Assembly (NCBI GenBank): GCA_947441065.1
Contig: CANESI010000001.1
Location: 186,001 to 250,000, forward strand
Source of the DNA: Caulobacteraceae bacterium
GTDB taxonomy: Bacteria > Pseudomonadota > Alphaproteobacteria > Caulobacterales > Caulobacteraceae
DNA: 64,000 nt
Direction of reading: 5' to 3'
The first letter of the stretch is position 1, and each line of letters starts with the position of its first letter. Below, in pieces: positions 16,763-26,326 of the stretch. Below the pieces are notes generated by a model. That model had not been told where the DNA came from and made no database searches. It worked only from the letters and a program-made list of their open reading frames with translations. Made by a program: the position numbers and the translations under genes.

Positions 16763-17563
16763 CTACTGTTTCCTGAACCGGCCCGAGCCTGAGGCCATGA
16801 GCGCGAGGGCCCAGTCTTCGGGGATCAGTTTGGCCAGCACAGCGATGGCCTTGTTGGGCGCGCCAGTGACGCAGATGGCGCGGTTGGCCTCTACGGCCTC
16901 ATAGCCCTGTTCAGCAACCTCGTCGGCCCCGAGCCAGAGCCAAGCCGGTGTTGAGCGCGAGACGGTCTCGCGGGTGTCATTGACATCGTGGAACTCGGAA
17001 TAGGTAAAGCCGGGGCAAAGGGCGCTGACATGGACGCCGGTTCCAGCCGATTCCAGATGCAGGCTCTGAGAAAACCGGACCATAAAGCTCTTGGTCGCCC
17101 CATAGAGCGTATGGCCCGATGATCCGGGCATGAGCCCCGCCAAGGACGCCACATTGATCACCCGGCCGAACCGGCGCTCGACCATGCCGGGCAAGACCTT
17201 GTGGGTCATGTCGCAGACCGCGACCAACAGCACTTGCAAGAAATCGCGCTGATCTTGCCAAGCGGTCGATCCATAGGTGCCGGGCAAGCCGTAGCCGGCA
17301 TTATTGACCAGCGCATCAACAACCCGTCCGTGGGATTGCAGTTCGGCCAAGATCTGATCGGCCGCTTCGGGCTGAGCCAGATCGGCGGCAATGACAAAGG
17401 TTTCCACCCCAAACCTTAAGCGGATCTCATCGGCGAGCGCTTCGAGGCGGTCCGTGCGACGGGCTGTGAGGGCGACATCGTACCCGGCCTTGGCAAAGGT
17501 GCGGGCCATGGCCGCCCCGATCCCCGCAGAGGCACCGGTAATCAGACAGAGACGACGGGACAT
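16763..17563 (-). CDS. Short-chain dehydrogenase/reductase, classical type
   Basis: A 266-residue NAD(P)-dependent oxidoreductase. Motifs: TGASAGIG (9-16) for cofactor, the RR at 35-36 suggesting NADP preference, NNAG (87-90) and the catalytic Ser140, Tyr154 and Lys158. The C-terminus carries a hydrophobic substrate-binding helix. It resembles the DltE/YqjQ-like group acting on lipids or ketones; the substrate is unknown. It is convergent with the GST gene. Confidence 0.88.
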   Translation of the reverse strand: MSRRLCLITGASAGIGAAMARTFAKAGYDVALTARRTDRLEALADEIRLRFGVETFVIAADLAQPEAADQILAELQSHGRVVDALVNNAGYGLPGTYGSTAWQDQRDFLQVLLVAVCDMTHKVLPGMVERRFGRVINVASLAGLMPGSSGHTLYGATKSFMVRFSQSLHLESAGTGVHVSALCPGFTYSEFHDVNDTRETVSRSTPAWLWLGADEVAEQGYEAVEANRAICVTGAPNKAIAVLAKLIPEDWALALMASGSGRFRKQ

Positions 17564-17655
17564 GGACGGGTCCTCTTCAGCACCATGAAACAGGTCTGCA
17601 CAGTGACGCCAGCGCCCCGGATGATCAAGCCGCTCAATAGAATGGCGGGCTGACC

Positions 17656-18072
17656 CTAATCTTTGAGCAGGTCGGAGATCATGATGTGAGACAGGCGTTC
17701 AGCCGCAGCCTCGTCCGCTGCCGCAATCGCAGCGCTCACTGCTTTTGGAATCTTCTGACCGATGGGGCAGCCCTTAGCCCCGGGCGGCGGCATGCCAAGG
17801 TGGGCGCAGCCATTCACTGCGCGAAGGACCTGATCAAGGCTGATCCTGTCGGCTGGCTTGAGCAACCAAGCCCCACCGCTGGCGCCCGCCCGTGTCGCAA
17901 TCAGCCCAGCCTTTGCCAGCATCGAGGTAACCCGGCGCACCACCACCGGATTGGTCGGCATGGAGGCGGCCAGCGCCGCGCTCGACACCGCCGCGCTCGC
18001 GCTGAAGGCTTCCTTGTGCGCGAGATAGGCCAAAGCGTGGGCGGCGACGGGGAATTTTTGACTATCGGACAT
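17656..18072 (-). CDS. Rrf2-family transcriptional regulator
   Basis: A 138-residue winged-helix regulator. The N-terminal HTH (VSSAALAASMPTNPVVVRRVTSMLAKAGLI) followed by GASGGAWLLKPADRISLDQVLRAV is typical of Rrf2/YwnA proteins. Only two cysteines (in NGCAHLG and KGCPIG) lie where iron-sulfur members such as IscR have three, so cluster binding is doubtful. The ATG at 18072 is chosen because the upstream ATG at 18099 lacks a ribosome binding site. It is divergent from kup, which it could regulate. Confidence 0.8.
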   Translation of the reverse strand: MSDSQKFPVAAHALAYLAHKEAFSASAAVSSAALAASMPTNPVVVRRVTSMLAKAGLIATRAGASGGAWLLKPADRISLDQVLRAVNGCAHLGMPPPGAKGCPIGQKIPKAVSAAIAAADEAAAERLSHIMISDLLKD

Positions 18073-18260
18073 GGTGGAATTTTCCTGACGGCGCAACATA
18101 GGCGCGTTGTCCGGGACACAATAGCGACGAATCTAACCTCGGCTTGATGCGAATCAAGCGTCAGGTCGATTGAACCTTGTCCAGAAAGGGTCTATCGCCC
18201 GATCCCAATGTTTGATTTCCGGCGGGACCCACGAGAACAGGGGTCTTCCGAGGGGGTTCA

Positions 18261-20219
18261 ATGGCTTCTGAAGCCTTAGGTGACACAACCAATTCTCAAG
18301 ACCCTGCAGCGGCCACGCCGCCGGGGGGCAGTGGAAATGGTCACGGACACCACGGAGAGGCCCAGCGCTTCTGGCCGATGGTGCTGGGCTCCATCGGTGT
18401 GGTGTTTGGCGATATAGGCACCAGCCCGCTCTATGCCATGCGCGAAGCCCTTCATCATTCGCGCAGCACCACCCAACTGGACCATGCCGTGATCGGTGTT
18501 GTGTCCTTGATGTTGTGGGCCCTGTTCCTGGTGGTGACGGTCAAATATGTCATCTTCCTGATGCGTGCCGACAATAAGGGCGAAGGCGGCACCTTGGCCT
18601 TGATGGCGCTCGCCCAAAGGTCTCTTGGCCAAAGATCAACCGCCGTATTTCTCCTCGGTGTGGTCGGTGCGGCCCTGTTCTATGGCGACGGTATCATCAC
18701 CCCCGCCATTTCGGTCTTGGGCGCTATGGAAGGCTTAAAGGATGCGCCAAATCTCGGTGCGACCCTTGCCCCCTACGTCTTGCCCGCCTCAGCCGGTATT
18801 TTGGTGGCGCTCTTTTTGGTTCAGGCCAAGGGCACTCAGAGTATGGCCAATCTGTTTGGTCCCATCACCCTGATCTGGTTCATTGTGCTGGCGGCCTTGG
18901 GCATGCTGCATATTGCCGATAATTGGTCGATCCTGCGCGCCTTTAGCCCCTATTACGGCATCCGATTCTTGCTTGAGAACGGGTTCGTGGGCTTCGTGAT
19001 TCTCGGCAGCGTGTTTTTGGCCGTCACGGGGGCCGAAGCTCTCTATGCCGATATGGGCCATTTCGGGAAAAAGCCGATCCGCACCGCTTGGCTGATCCTT
19101 GTCCTGCCATGCTTGGCGTTAAACTATCTGGGTCAAGGGGCCTTGGTCCTGTCCGATCCTTCAGCGCGCGCCAATCCCTTCTGGGAAATGGTGCCTGAGT
19201 TTGCCTATTGGCCGGTTCTGGCTCTGGCGACAGCGGCGGCGGTCATTGCCAGCCAAGCGGTGATCACGGGGGCCTTCTCCATGACCCAGCAGGCCGTACA
19301 GCTGGGCCTGCTCCCTCGCATCGATATCAAGCGCACGTCAGAGACCCAGTCGGGCCAAATCTATGTGCCTGCCGTCAATAGCCTGCTGTTGATTGGCGTC
19401 TTGCTGCTACTCTTTGTGTTCCAGACCTCCAGCGCTCTGGCCTCGGCCTATGGCATTGCCGTCACGGGTTCGATGTTTGTCGACACCCTTCTGGCCTATG
19501 TGATTATGCGCCGGATGTGGAAGTGGTCCCGGACCCAGTGTCTGATCCTGCTCGTGCCACTTGGCATTTTGGATGTGGTGTTCATCTCCTCGAACCTGTT
19601 GAAGATCCCAGACGGGGCTTGGCTGCCGCTGGTCTTCGGCGCGGGTCTGGTGACGGTCATGTGGACCTGGACGCGGGGATCTCAAATCCTCACGGACAAG
19701 ACCCGCCGTGACAGTGTCCCCTTGAACGAGTTGATCGATATCTTAACGGCCCGCGCGCCACACCGCACGCCGGGCACGGCCATCTTCCTGACCTCAGACC
19801 CCGACGTCGCCCCTGTGGCCCTGATGCACAACATCAAGCACAATAAGGTCCTGCACGAGAAGAACGTGATCTTGACCGTGCGCACCACCGAGACGCCGCG
19901 TGTGCGCGAAGAGGACCGGGTCACCATCGAGAAGGTCAATGACGACTTCAAGAAGGTCTTCATCAACTATGGCTTTATGGAAAGCCCGAACGTGCCCAAG
20001 GCTCTGGCCCTCTGTCGCAAGCTCGGCCTGAAGTTTGACATTATGGCCACCAGCTTCTTCCTCGGTCGTCGCTCGGTCGTGCCCTCGGCTCAGTCCGGCA
20101 TGCCGCTCTGGCAAGATAAGATCTTCATCTTCCTGATGCGCAATGCGGCCAACCCCACGGACTTCTTCAAGATCCCGCCCGGCCGCGTGGTCGAGATGGG
20201 CGCTCAGGTGACCGTCTGA
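18261..20219 (+). CDS. kup: Kup low-affinity potassium transporter
   Basis: A 652-residue inner-membrane K+/H+ symporter. After a short Gly/His-rich N-terminus, the sequence GSIGVVFGDIGTSPLYAMREA begins the first of about 12 membrane segments. Conserved Kup stretches include YGDGIITPAISVLGAMEGLK, VTGAEALYADMGHFGKKPIR and SQAVITGAFSMTQQAVQLG. A hydrophilic C-terminal domain of about 160 residues completes the usual length. It starts at ATG after a GAGGGGG ribosome binding site. The small membrane protein gene follows 13 nt downstream, probably in the same operon. Confidence 0.96.
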   Translation: MASEALGDTTNSQDPAAATPPGGSGNGHGHHGEAQRFWPMVLGSIGVVFGDIGTSPLYAMREALHHSRSTTQLDHAVIGVVSLMLWALFLVVTVKYVIFLMRADNKGEGGTLALMALAQRSLGQRSTAVFLLGVVGAALFYGDGIITPAISVLGAMEGLKDAPNLGATLAPYVLPASAGILVALFLVQAKGTQSMANLFGPITLIWFIVLAALGMLHIADNWSILRAFSPYYGIRFLLENGFVGFVILGSVFLAVTGAEALYADMGHFGKKPIRTAWLILVLPCLALNYLGQGALVLSDPSARANPFWEMVPEFAYWPVLALATAAAVIASQAVITGAFSMTQQAVQLGLLPRIDIKRTSETQSGQIYVPAVNSLLLIGVLLLLFVFQTSSALASAYGIAVTGSMFVDTLLAYVIMRRMWKWSRTQCLILLVPLGILDVVFISSNLLKIPDGAWLPLVFGAGLVTVMWTWTRGSQILTDKTRRDSVPLNELIDILTARAPHRTPGTAIFLTSDPDVAPVALMHNIKHNKVLHEKNVILTVRTTETPRVREEDRVTIEKVNDDFKKVFINYGFMESPNVPKALALCRKLGLKFDIMATSFFLGRRSVVPSAQSGMPLWQDKIFIFLMRNAANPTDFFKIPPGRVVEMGAQVTV

Positions 20220-20232
20220 TGGAGCAAGGCTG

Positions 20233-20598
20233 ATGGATTGGCTGACCCTCATTGTCGACGGCCTGTGGATCGCCTCGCTGGCCATTATGAGCAGCGTGTC
20301 GCGCCAGACCTTTGGCCGCATCCTGCCAACGGCTAAGGTGCCGATGCAGTTTGGGCTGGGCGGAGCCCCCACCTGGCGGGCCTCGCCTCTGATGGCTGTA
20401 ACCGTGACCCCAATCATTGCCTGTGGTGCCTGGCTGCTCCTGCTGACCCTCGGACAAACTGCGCCCGAAGGGTCATCGACCCGGATCATCATGCTGGGCA
20501 CGCGCCTGTTCATCGCGCCGCTGCTTTGCCTGACCCACCTTTGGCATATGCGTCAGGCCTTGAAGGTCTTGGCCGCAGAAGGCCAGCTTAGGTCTTGA
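20233..20598 (+). CDS. Small membrane protein of unknown function
   Basis: A 121-residue protein with three likely membrane segments (about 5-20, 53-75 and 88-104) and a short basic C-terminus. I recognise no domain. It starts 13 nt after the kup stop with GGAGCAAGGC upstream, so it is probably co-transcribed with kup, but no role in potassium transport is established. Confidence 0.65.
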   Translation: MDWLTLIVDGLWIASLAIMSSVSRQTFGRILPTAKVPMQFGLGGAPTWRASPLMAVTVTPIIACGAWLLLLTLGQTAPEGSSTRIIMLGTRLFIAPLLCLTHLWHMRQALKVLAAEGQLRS

Positions 20599-20663
20599 CC
20601 TTCGCGCCAAGGTGTCTTTGAACCCCAGCGCGCTTGAAACTTATCTTCTTAGGATCGCCCATC

Positions 20664-21899
20664 ATGTCCGCCGCCAAACGCTCCGTGAAAAAAGTCGTGC
20701 TCGCCTATAGTGGCGGCCTGGACACCTCGATCATTTTGAAGTGGCTTCAAACCGAATATGGCGCAGAGGTCGTGACCTTCACCGCCGATCTGGGTCAGGG
20801 CGAAGAGATCGAACCGGCGCGGGCCAAGGCTCTGGCCGCTGGCGTCAAGCCCGAGAACATCTTCATCGAGGATGTGCGCGAAGAGTTTGTCCGCGACTAT
20901 GTCTTCCCGATGTTCCGCGCCAATACGGTCTATGAGGGGCAATATCTGCTCGGCACCTCGATTGCCCGTCCGCTGATCGCCAAGAAGCAGATCGAGATCG
21001 CCCGCAAGGTCGGGGCCGACGCGGTCAGCCACGGCGCGACGGGCAAGGGCAATGATCAGGTCCGTTTCGAGCTCGGCTACTATGCCCTTGAGCCTGATAT
21101 TCACGTGGTCGCCCCTTGGCGCGAATGGGATTTCAAGTCCCGCGAGGCCCTGCTGGCCTTTGCCGAGGCGCACCAGATCCAGATCTCTAAGGACAAGCGC
21201 GGCGAGGCCCCGTTCAGCGTCGATGCCAACCTGCTCCATTCCTCATCCGAGGGTAAGGTGCTGGAAGATCCTGCGGTCGAGGCCCCTGAATTTGTCCATA
21301 TGCGCACCCTCGCGCCCGAAGATGCGCCCGATCAGCCGCACATCTTCACCATCGACTTTGAAAAGGGTGACCCGGTCGCCATTGACGGCGTGGCCATGTC
21401 GCCCGCCACCTTGCTAACCAAGCTCAATCAACTGGGCCATGATAATGGCGTCGGGCGGCTCGATCTGGTTGAGAACCGCTTTGTCGGCATGAAGTCTCGC
21501 GGCGTCTATGAGACCCCCGGCGGCACCATTCTTCTGGCCGCGCACCGGGGCATTGAGAGCATCACGCTGGATCGCGGCTCGATGCACCTGAAAGACGAGC
21601 TGATGCCGAAATATGCGTCGCTGGTTTACAACGGCTTCTGGTTCGCCCCCGAGCGAGAGATGCTGCAAGCGGCCATCGACTATTCGCAAAAAGAGGTCAG
21701 CGGTCAGGTGCGGGTCAAGCTCTATAAGGGCAATGTCTCGATCATCGGCCGGACCAGCCCCAACAGCCTCTATGATCAGGACCTCGTCACCTTTGAAGAG
21801 GGCAAGGTCGCCTATGATCACCGTGATGCGGGCGGCTTTATCAAGCTCAATGCCTTGCGCCTGCGGGTTCTGGCCAAGCGCAATCGCCGGGCCGAATAG
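20664..21899 (+). CDS. argG: Argininosuccinate synthase
   Basis: A 411-residue cytosolic enzyme that joins citrulline and aspartate using ATP in arginine biosynthesis. It shows the ATP pyrophosphatase P-loop [12 protein letters not shown] (about residues 11-22), [33 protein letters not shown] and the C-terminal tetramer-forming part (GYLYDQ-like [12 protein letters not shown]). The frame is open to a TTG at 20634, but the ATG at 20664 fits the family N-terminus, with AGGA upstream. A strong terminator follows. Confidence 0.97.
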   Translation: MSAAKRSVKKVVLAYSGGLDTSIILKWLQTEYGAEVVTFTADLGQGEEIEPARAKALAAGVKPENIFIEDVREEFVRDYVFPMFRANTVYEGQYLLGTSIARPLIAKKQIEIARKVGADAVSHGATGKGNDQVRFELGYYALEPDIHVVAPWREWDFKSREALLAFAEAHQIQISKDKRGEAPFSVDANLLHSSSEGKVLEDPAVEAPEFVHMRTLAPEDAPDQPHIFTIDFEKGDPVAIDGVAMSPATLLTKLNQLGHDNGVGRLDLVENRFVGMKSRGVYETPGGTILLAAHRGIESITLDRGSMHLKDELMPKYASLVYNGFWFAPEREMLQAAIDYSQKEVSGQVRVKLYKGNVSIIGRTSPNSLYDQDLVTFEEGKVAYDHRDAGGFIKLNALRLRVLAKRNRRAE

Positions 21900-21932
21900 G
21901 CTCAGCCACCCTGATAGGGGCAGATACAATTC

Positions 21933-21964
21933 GGGCGTCCTTGGAATCCAAGGACGCCCTTTTT
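21933..21964 (+). terminator. Rho-independent terminator after argG
   Basis: GGGCGTCCTTGG pairs with CCAAGGACGCCC (12 bp, three-nt loop) and is followed by TTTTT. It ends just before the stop of the convergent beta-oxidation gene. Confidence 0.93.
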
Positions 21965-21969
21965 GTTGC

Positions 21970-24060
21970 CTAGAGGTCTTTGAAGCTCTTGCCTTCAGCG
22001 ACCAGCCTTTCGAGCAGGGCCGAGGGTTTGAACTCCTCGCCCATCTGGGCTTGGAAGGTCTTCATCTTTTCCAGAACCTTGGGCAGGCCGATCAGGTCGC
22101 CATAGAACATGGGACCACCGCGATAGAGCGGCCAGCCATAGCCGTTCAGCCAGACAATATCGACGTCCGAGGCCCGAATCGCCATGCCCTCTTCGAGGAT
22201 CTTGGCCCCTTCATTGATCATCGGATAGACGCAGCGCTCGAGGATCTCTTCGTCGCTAATGTCGCGGCGATTGATGCCCTGCTGGGCGGCGAAGTCGAGA
22301 ATGATCTTCTCAACCACGGGCGAGGGGATGGCGTTGCGGTTTTCGTCATAGTCATAATAACCGGAACCCGACTTCTGACCGCGACGATCCATTTCGCAGA
22401 GCACTTCGCGAATGGTCGAGCTCTTGCTGTTCTCCTTGGACCAGCCGATGTCCAGACCGGCCAGATCGCTCATGGCAAAGGGTCCCATGGGGAAGCCGAA
22501 ATCAAACAGCACGCGGTCAATATCCCAAGGCATAGCGCCTTCCATGACCAGCTTTTGGGCTTCACGCTGGCGCTGAGACAGGATGCGGTTGCCGACAAAG
22601 CCGGGGCAGACCCCGACCAGAACCGCGACCTTGCCGATCTTCTTGCCGATCTGCATGGAGGTGGCGATGACCTCCTTGGAGGTTGCCGCACCGCGGACAA
22701 TTTCCAACAGACGCATGACATTCGCGGGCGAGAAGAAGTGCAGGCCGATCACCGACTCAGGACGGGTGGTCGCCGAAGCGATCTCATTGACGTCCAGATA
22801 GGAGGTGTTGGAGGCCAAGATGGCCCCGGCCTTGGCGATCTTGTCCAGACGCCCAAAGACGTCCTTTTTGATCTCCATATTTTCGAACACGGCCTCGATG
22901 ATCAGGTCGCAATCGGCCAGATCTTCCAGAGCCAAGGTGCCGGTCAGAAGGCCCATGCGGGTCTCGACATCGGCCTGGGTCAAGCGGCCCTTCTTGGCGG
23001 TGTTCTCATAGTTCTTGCGGATGGTGGCGATGCCCCGGTCCAGAGCGGCCTGCTGGGTCTCAACGATGGTCACAGCGTAACCGGCGCTAAGGAAGTTCAT
23101 CGAGATGCCGCCACCCATGGTGCCAGCGCCGATGACGCCGACCTTCTTGACGGGCAAGATGGCAACGTCATCACCAATGTCAGGGATCTTGGCGGCTTGG
23201 CGTTCGGCAAAGAACACATAGCGCTGAGCGGCCGACTGGCTGCCGGTCATCAGTTCCATGAACAGCTTGCGTTCAACGGCCATGCCTTCGTCGAAGGGCA
23301 GGTTCACAGCCGCTTCGATGCACTTGATGTTGCTTTCTGGGGCCATAAAGCCGCGGAACTTGCGGGCATTGGCCTTGCGGAACTCGGCGAACAGGCCAGG
23401 ATTGGCGCGGTCGGCCAGAACCTTGTCTTCCAGATCGCGAACGCGCTTGAGCGGACGGCCCTCGGCGACGATCTTCTTGGCAAAGGCGACGGCGGTTTCG
23501 CGCAGCTTGCCTTCTTCGGCCAGTTCATCGACCAGGCCCATGGCTAGGCAAGCCTTGGCAGGGACATGTTGGCCCGTGGTCATCATTTCCAGGGCCTTGG
23601 CGGCACCGACAATGCGCGGCAGGCGCTGGGTGCCACCGGCACCGGGCAGGAGGCCGAGGTTCACTTCGGGCAGGCCGCACTTGGCCGACGGGACGGCGAC
23701 GCGGTAGTGGCAGGTCAGGGCCACTTCGAGGCCGCCGCCGAGCGCTGTGCCGTGGATGGCCGCGACGACAGGCTTAGAGGCGTTCTCGATGGTGTTTTGC
23801 ACGTCCTGCAGGCTAGGGCCGACAGGGGCCTTGCCGAACTCGGTAATGTCGGCACCGGCAATGAAGGTGCGACCGTCGCAGATCAGGACCACCGACTTGA
23901 CGGCACTATCGGCCAGGGCGGCATTGATGCCCAGCGTTAGGCCTTCGCGCACGGGGGCGGACAGGGCGTTCACGGGGGGCGAGTTCAAGGTGACGATGGC
24001 GACATCGCCCTCGACGGAAATTGTGGTGACGGCGTTCAAGATCTTGGCATCTGCGGACAT
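21970..24060 (-). CDS. fadB: Bifunctional enoyl-CoA hydratase / 3-hydroxyacyl-CoA dehydrogenase
   Basis: A 696-residue beta-oxidation enzyme (FadB/FadJ family). Residues 1-~190 are the crotonase domain with the catalytic pair Glu112 and Glu132 (20 residues apart, in LGGGLEVAL and CGLPEVNLG). From ~305 comes the dehydrogenase Rossmann fold (VGVIGAGTMGGGIS, 308-320) with two C-terminal helical domains. The ATG at 24060 begins the conserved sequence; an open frame to 24294 has no homology signal and overlaps the promoter of the divergent SDR gene. The thiolase partner is not in the window. Confidence 0.93.
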   Translation of the reverse strand: MSADAKILNAVTTISVEGDVAIVTLNSPPVNALSAPVREGLTLGINAALADSAVKSVVLICDGRTFIAGADITEFGKAPVGPSLQDVQNTIENASKPVVAAIHGTALGGGLEVALTCHYRVAVPSAKCGLPEVNLGLLPGAGGTQRLPRIVGAAKALEMMTTGQHVPAKACLAMGLVDELAEEGKLRETAVAFAKKIVAEGRPLKRVRDLEDKVLADRANPGLFAEFRKANARKFRGFMAPESNIKCIEAAVNLPFDEGMAVERKLFMELMTGSQSAAQRYVFFAERQAAKIPDIGDDVAILPVKKVGVIGAGTMGGGISMNFLSAGYAVTIVETQQAALDRGIATIRKNYENTAKKGRLTQADVETRMGLLTGTLALEDLADCDLIIEAVFENMEIKKDVFGRLDKIAKAGAILASNTSYLDVNEIASATTRPESVIGLHFFSPANVMRLLEIVRGAATSKEVIATSMQIGKKIGKVAVLVGVCPGFVGNRILSQRQREAQKLVMEGAMPWDIDRVLFDFGFPMGPFAMSDLAGLDIGWSKENSKSSTIREVLCEMDRRGQKSGSGYYDYDENRNAIPSPVVEKIILDFAAQQGINRRDISDEEILERCVYPMINEGAKILEEGMAIRASDVDIVWLNGYGWPLYRGGPMFYGDLIGLPKVLEKMKTFQAQMGEEFKPSALLERLVAEGKSFKDL

Positions 24061-24216
24061 GGCGTTTCCCAGTTTTCTGCGTTCGTGATTGCAGTTTCGA
24101 ACAGTTGTTGGGAAGAGTGATAACAGCGCCCAATCGTCAAGGCCATACGGCTCACGCAGGGGTGATGATAACAATTGGCCATGACGTAACGGCAAGATCA
24201 GGGTGAGGAACCGACT

Positions 24217-25002
24217 ATGAAGATTAAAGACAAGGTCATCGTCGTTACGGGCGGTGCAAATGGCATTGGTGAGGCCATGGCCCGCCGCTTTCATGCCGAG
24301 GGGGCCAAGGCCGTCGTTGTGGCTGACCGCGACTTTGCGAGAGCTCAGATGGTCGCCTCAGAGATTGGCGGCCTTGCCGTGGCCTGTGACGTCTCGGTCG
24401 AGGCGGACATCCAAAATCTGGTCAAGCAGACCCGCGATGCTTACGGCGAGATCGATCTGTTCTGCTCCAATGCCGGCATTGCCGATGGCGACCCGGACAA
24501 GAACAACGCCGCCTCTGCCAGCAATGCGGCCTGGGAACGCAATTGGGGCGTCAATGTCATGGCCCATATCTATGCGGCCCGGGCCGTCCTGCCCGAATGG
24601 ATCGCGCGCGGCGAGGGCTATTTCCTCAATACCGTCTCGGCAGCAGGCCTTCTATCCCAGATCGGCAGTGCCCCCTATTCGGTGACCAAGCACGCCGCCA
24701 TCGGCTGGGCTGAAAATCTGGCGCTCAATCACAAGGACCATGGCATCAAGGTCTCGGTCCTGTGCCCCCAAGGGGTCGACACCAACCTGCTGCGCGCCGG
24801 TCCTGAAGGTCCGCAAAACCTCGACGGCGTCCTGTCGCCGCAAGAGGTCGCGGAAAGCGTGGTGCAAACCTTGGATGAAGAAAAGTTCCTCGTCCTGCCC
24901 CACCCCGTGGTCCTGAACTATATGCGCAACAAGACCAACGACTATGACCGCTGGATCGGCGGCATGGCCAAACTCCGCCGCGCCATCTTCGCGGCGCGGT
25001 AG
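24217..25002 (+). CDS. Short-chain dehydrogenase/reductase
   Basis: A 261-residue NAD(P)-dependent oxidoreductase with TGGANGIG (11-18), SNAG (84-87), Ser141, Tyr154 and Lys158. The acidic ADRD at 36-39 suggests NAD preference. It begins at ATG after GTGAGGAAC and is divergent from the fadB-type gene with a 156-bp intergenic region, which suggests joint control with fatty-acid degradation. The substrate is not known. Confidence 0.88.
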   Translation: MKIKDKVIVVTGGANGIGEAMARRFHAEGAKAVVVADRDFARAQMVASEIGGLAVACDVSVEADIQNLVKQTRDAYGEIDLFCSNAGIADGDPDKNNAASASNAAWERNWGVNVMAHIYAARAVLPEWIARGEGYFLNTVSAAGLLSQIGSAPYSVTKHAAIGWAENLALNHKDHGIKVSVLCPQGVDTNLLRAGPEGPQNLDGVLSPQEVAESVVQTLDEEKFLVLPHPVVLNYMRNKTNDYDRWIGGMAKLRRAIFAAR

Positions 25003-25037
25003 GGGGCCTGTCCGCCACTTTCCACCTGTGCAAAAGG

Positions 25038-25070
25038 GTCTGGACCCCCGCCTTCGCGGGGGACACGGTT
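25038..25070. repeat. Family D repeat (CCCCGCCTTCGCGGGG type)
   Basis: GGGTCTGGACCCCCGCCTTCG runs into CGGGGGACACGG. This is a short hairpin of the widespread alphaproteobacterial 'CCGCCTTCGCGG' kind. It is joined to the family A element by the sequence GAGAAAACAAGGCCC. Relatives occur at 31434-31480, 31574-31602 and 57918-58012. Confidence 0.75.
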
Positions 25071-25083
25071 GGTGAGAAAACAA

Positions 25084-25186
25084 GGCCCCCTTCGTCGCTT
25101 CGCGCCACTTCCCCCAGAGGGGGAAGATCTGGGTCGGCAAGTCTTCCCCCTCTGGGGGAAGTACCGGCGAAGCCGGGGTAGGGGGT
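25084..25186. repeat. Family A palindromic intergenic element (forward orientation)
   Basis: Same arms and ends as the copy at 16651-16754 (ACAAGGCCCCCTTCG at the left, GCCGGGGTAGGGGGT at the right). The central loop differs (CTGGGTCGGCAAG), which shows that the stems rather than the loop are conserved. Confidence 0.85.
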
Positions 25187-25223
25187 TCCTCGTGCCTTTA
25201 CACACTCAGCATGAGAAAAAGCT

Positions 25224-25260
25224 GCGTCATTGCGAGGTGTGAAACGCCGAAGCAATGACG
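25224..25260. repeat. Family C repeat, short form
   Basis: GCGTCATTGCGAGG faces GCCGAAGCAATGACG. It is only about 37 bp and lacks the inner arms and the conserved loop of the full copies at 2476-2574 and 31306-31405, so it looks like a deleted derivative. Confidence 0.7.
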
Positions 25261-25270
25261 AGAAAACAAG

Positions 25271-25359
25271 GCCCTCACCCAACCCTCTCCCACAGGGAGA
25301 GGGCTAAGACAGAACGATAAAGCCCTCGCCCCCTTGGGGGAGAGGGTTGGGTGAGGGGG
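25271..25359. repeat. Family B palindromic repeat (forward orientation)
   Basis: Arms CCCTCACCCAACCCTCTCCC and GGGAGAGGGTTGGGTGAGGG surround CAGGGAGAGGGCT and AGCCCTCGCCCCCTTGGGGG. With the preceding D, A and C elements it fills the gap 25003-25374 between convergent genes, and no gene is seen there. Confidence 0.85.
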
Positions 25360-25374
25360 TCATCCACGGCTCTC

Positions 25375-26220
25375 TCAAAACTGCGGATGGAAATCTCTCG
25401 GGGACCAGCCGAAATCTTGAACGGCTGGGGCTCCATCAAATACCAGATCCTCTGCCATCCGCTCGCCCATGGCCGCCGTAGCACCGGGCAGGAGGGGAGC
25501 GGCGAGGCTCAAGCCCAGACGCCAGAGCGGCAGGGGCACAGACAGAATCAGGGGCTTGCGGCCCAGACCGGTAAAGACCCGCTCGGCCATGGCGCGGTAG
25601 GCTAGGGTTTCCCCGCCGGGCAGATCATAGGCCCGGTTGATGGCGGCGGGGCTCGCGGCGGCATCAAGCGCGGCGCGGGCAAGGTCCTGTCCGTGAACAG
25701 GTTGGCGACGGCCAAGGCCTTGCCCGGCAATGGGCAAGATTCCGATCTTGCGGATCAGTCCGGCCAGACGGCTAATATTTTGGTCCTGACCCTCGGCATA
25801 GATCAGGGTCGGCCTAAGCAAGGTCCAGCCAATATTGCGCGCCTCGCAAAATTCGATCACAGCCTCTTCGGCCAGACGCAGCCGCTCAGCCACGGCCCGT
25901 TCGCCCGCATGGTTGGACGCCGTCTTGGTAAAGCGACTGGTCGAGGAAAAGGCCACCAGACGGGTCATGCCGCGCGCCGCCAGCGCCTCTAGGGCCTGAG
26001 GCAAGACCCATAGGGAGGCTGCGCAGATGACCACAGACAGGTCCGGTAACTGATCTTGCAGGTTTGGTGCGGCCAGATCGGCCATGACCCAATCGCCTGT
26101 CCCCCCCTTACGCCCGAGGCCTCGTGCTGAGAGGCCCCGATCCGCAGCCTGCGGCAGGACATAACGCCCGACCAGACTGCTCGCGCCTAAGACCATGATT
26201 GGTGGCTCTGGGCGCGGCAT
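25375..26220 (-). CDS. NAD(P)-binding extended-SDR / NAD-dependent epimerase-like protein
   Basis: A 281-residue protein. The N-terminus IMVLGASSLVGRYVLP is a GxxxxxG-type Rossmann start, as in atypical extended SDRs (NmrA or complex I NDUFA9-like proteins); further segments are LVAFSSTSRF, TLLRPTLIYAEGQDQNI and the C-terminal helical region with QPVHGQDLARA. The usual YxxxK is not clear. The ATG at 26220 is chosen because the frame upstream (to 26424) is antisense to and overlaps the leader of the divergent gene. Role unknown. Confidence 0.7.
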   Translation of the reverse strand: MPRPEPPIMVLGASSLVGRYVLPQAADRGLSARGLGRKGGTGDWVMADLAAPNLQDQLPDLSVVICAASLWVLPQALEALAARGMTRLVAFSSTSRFTKTASNHAGERAVAERLRLAEEAVIEFCEARNIGWTLLRPTLIYAEGQDQNISRLAGLIRKIGILPIAGQGLGRRQPVHGQDLARAALDAAASPAAINRAYDLPGGETLAYRAMAERVFTGLGRKPLILSVPLPLWRLGLSLAAPLLPGATAAMGERMAEDLVFDGAPAVQDFGWSPRDFHPQF

Positions 26221-26326
26221 AGGACCGGCTGGTGGGTTTGGACTGGAACGCCCCAAGGTTTGCGTTACCTTCAATCGCGAATGGGCCTCAATAACGGCCC
26301 TGATCGTCACCATAAGGGATTTGCCT

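Noticed and set aside
21613-23547. 644-codon open frame opposite the fadB-type gene and overlapping argG
   Set aside because: Starts inside argG, lies antisense to conserved catalytic regions, and crosses the argG terminator.
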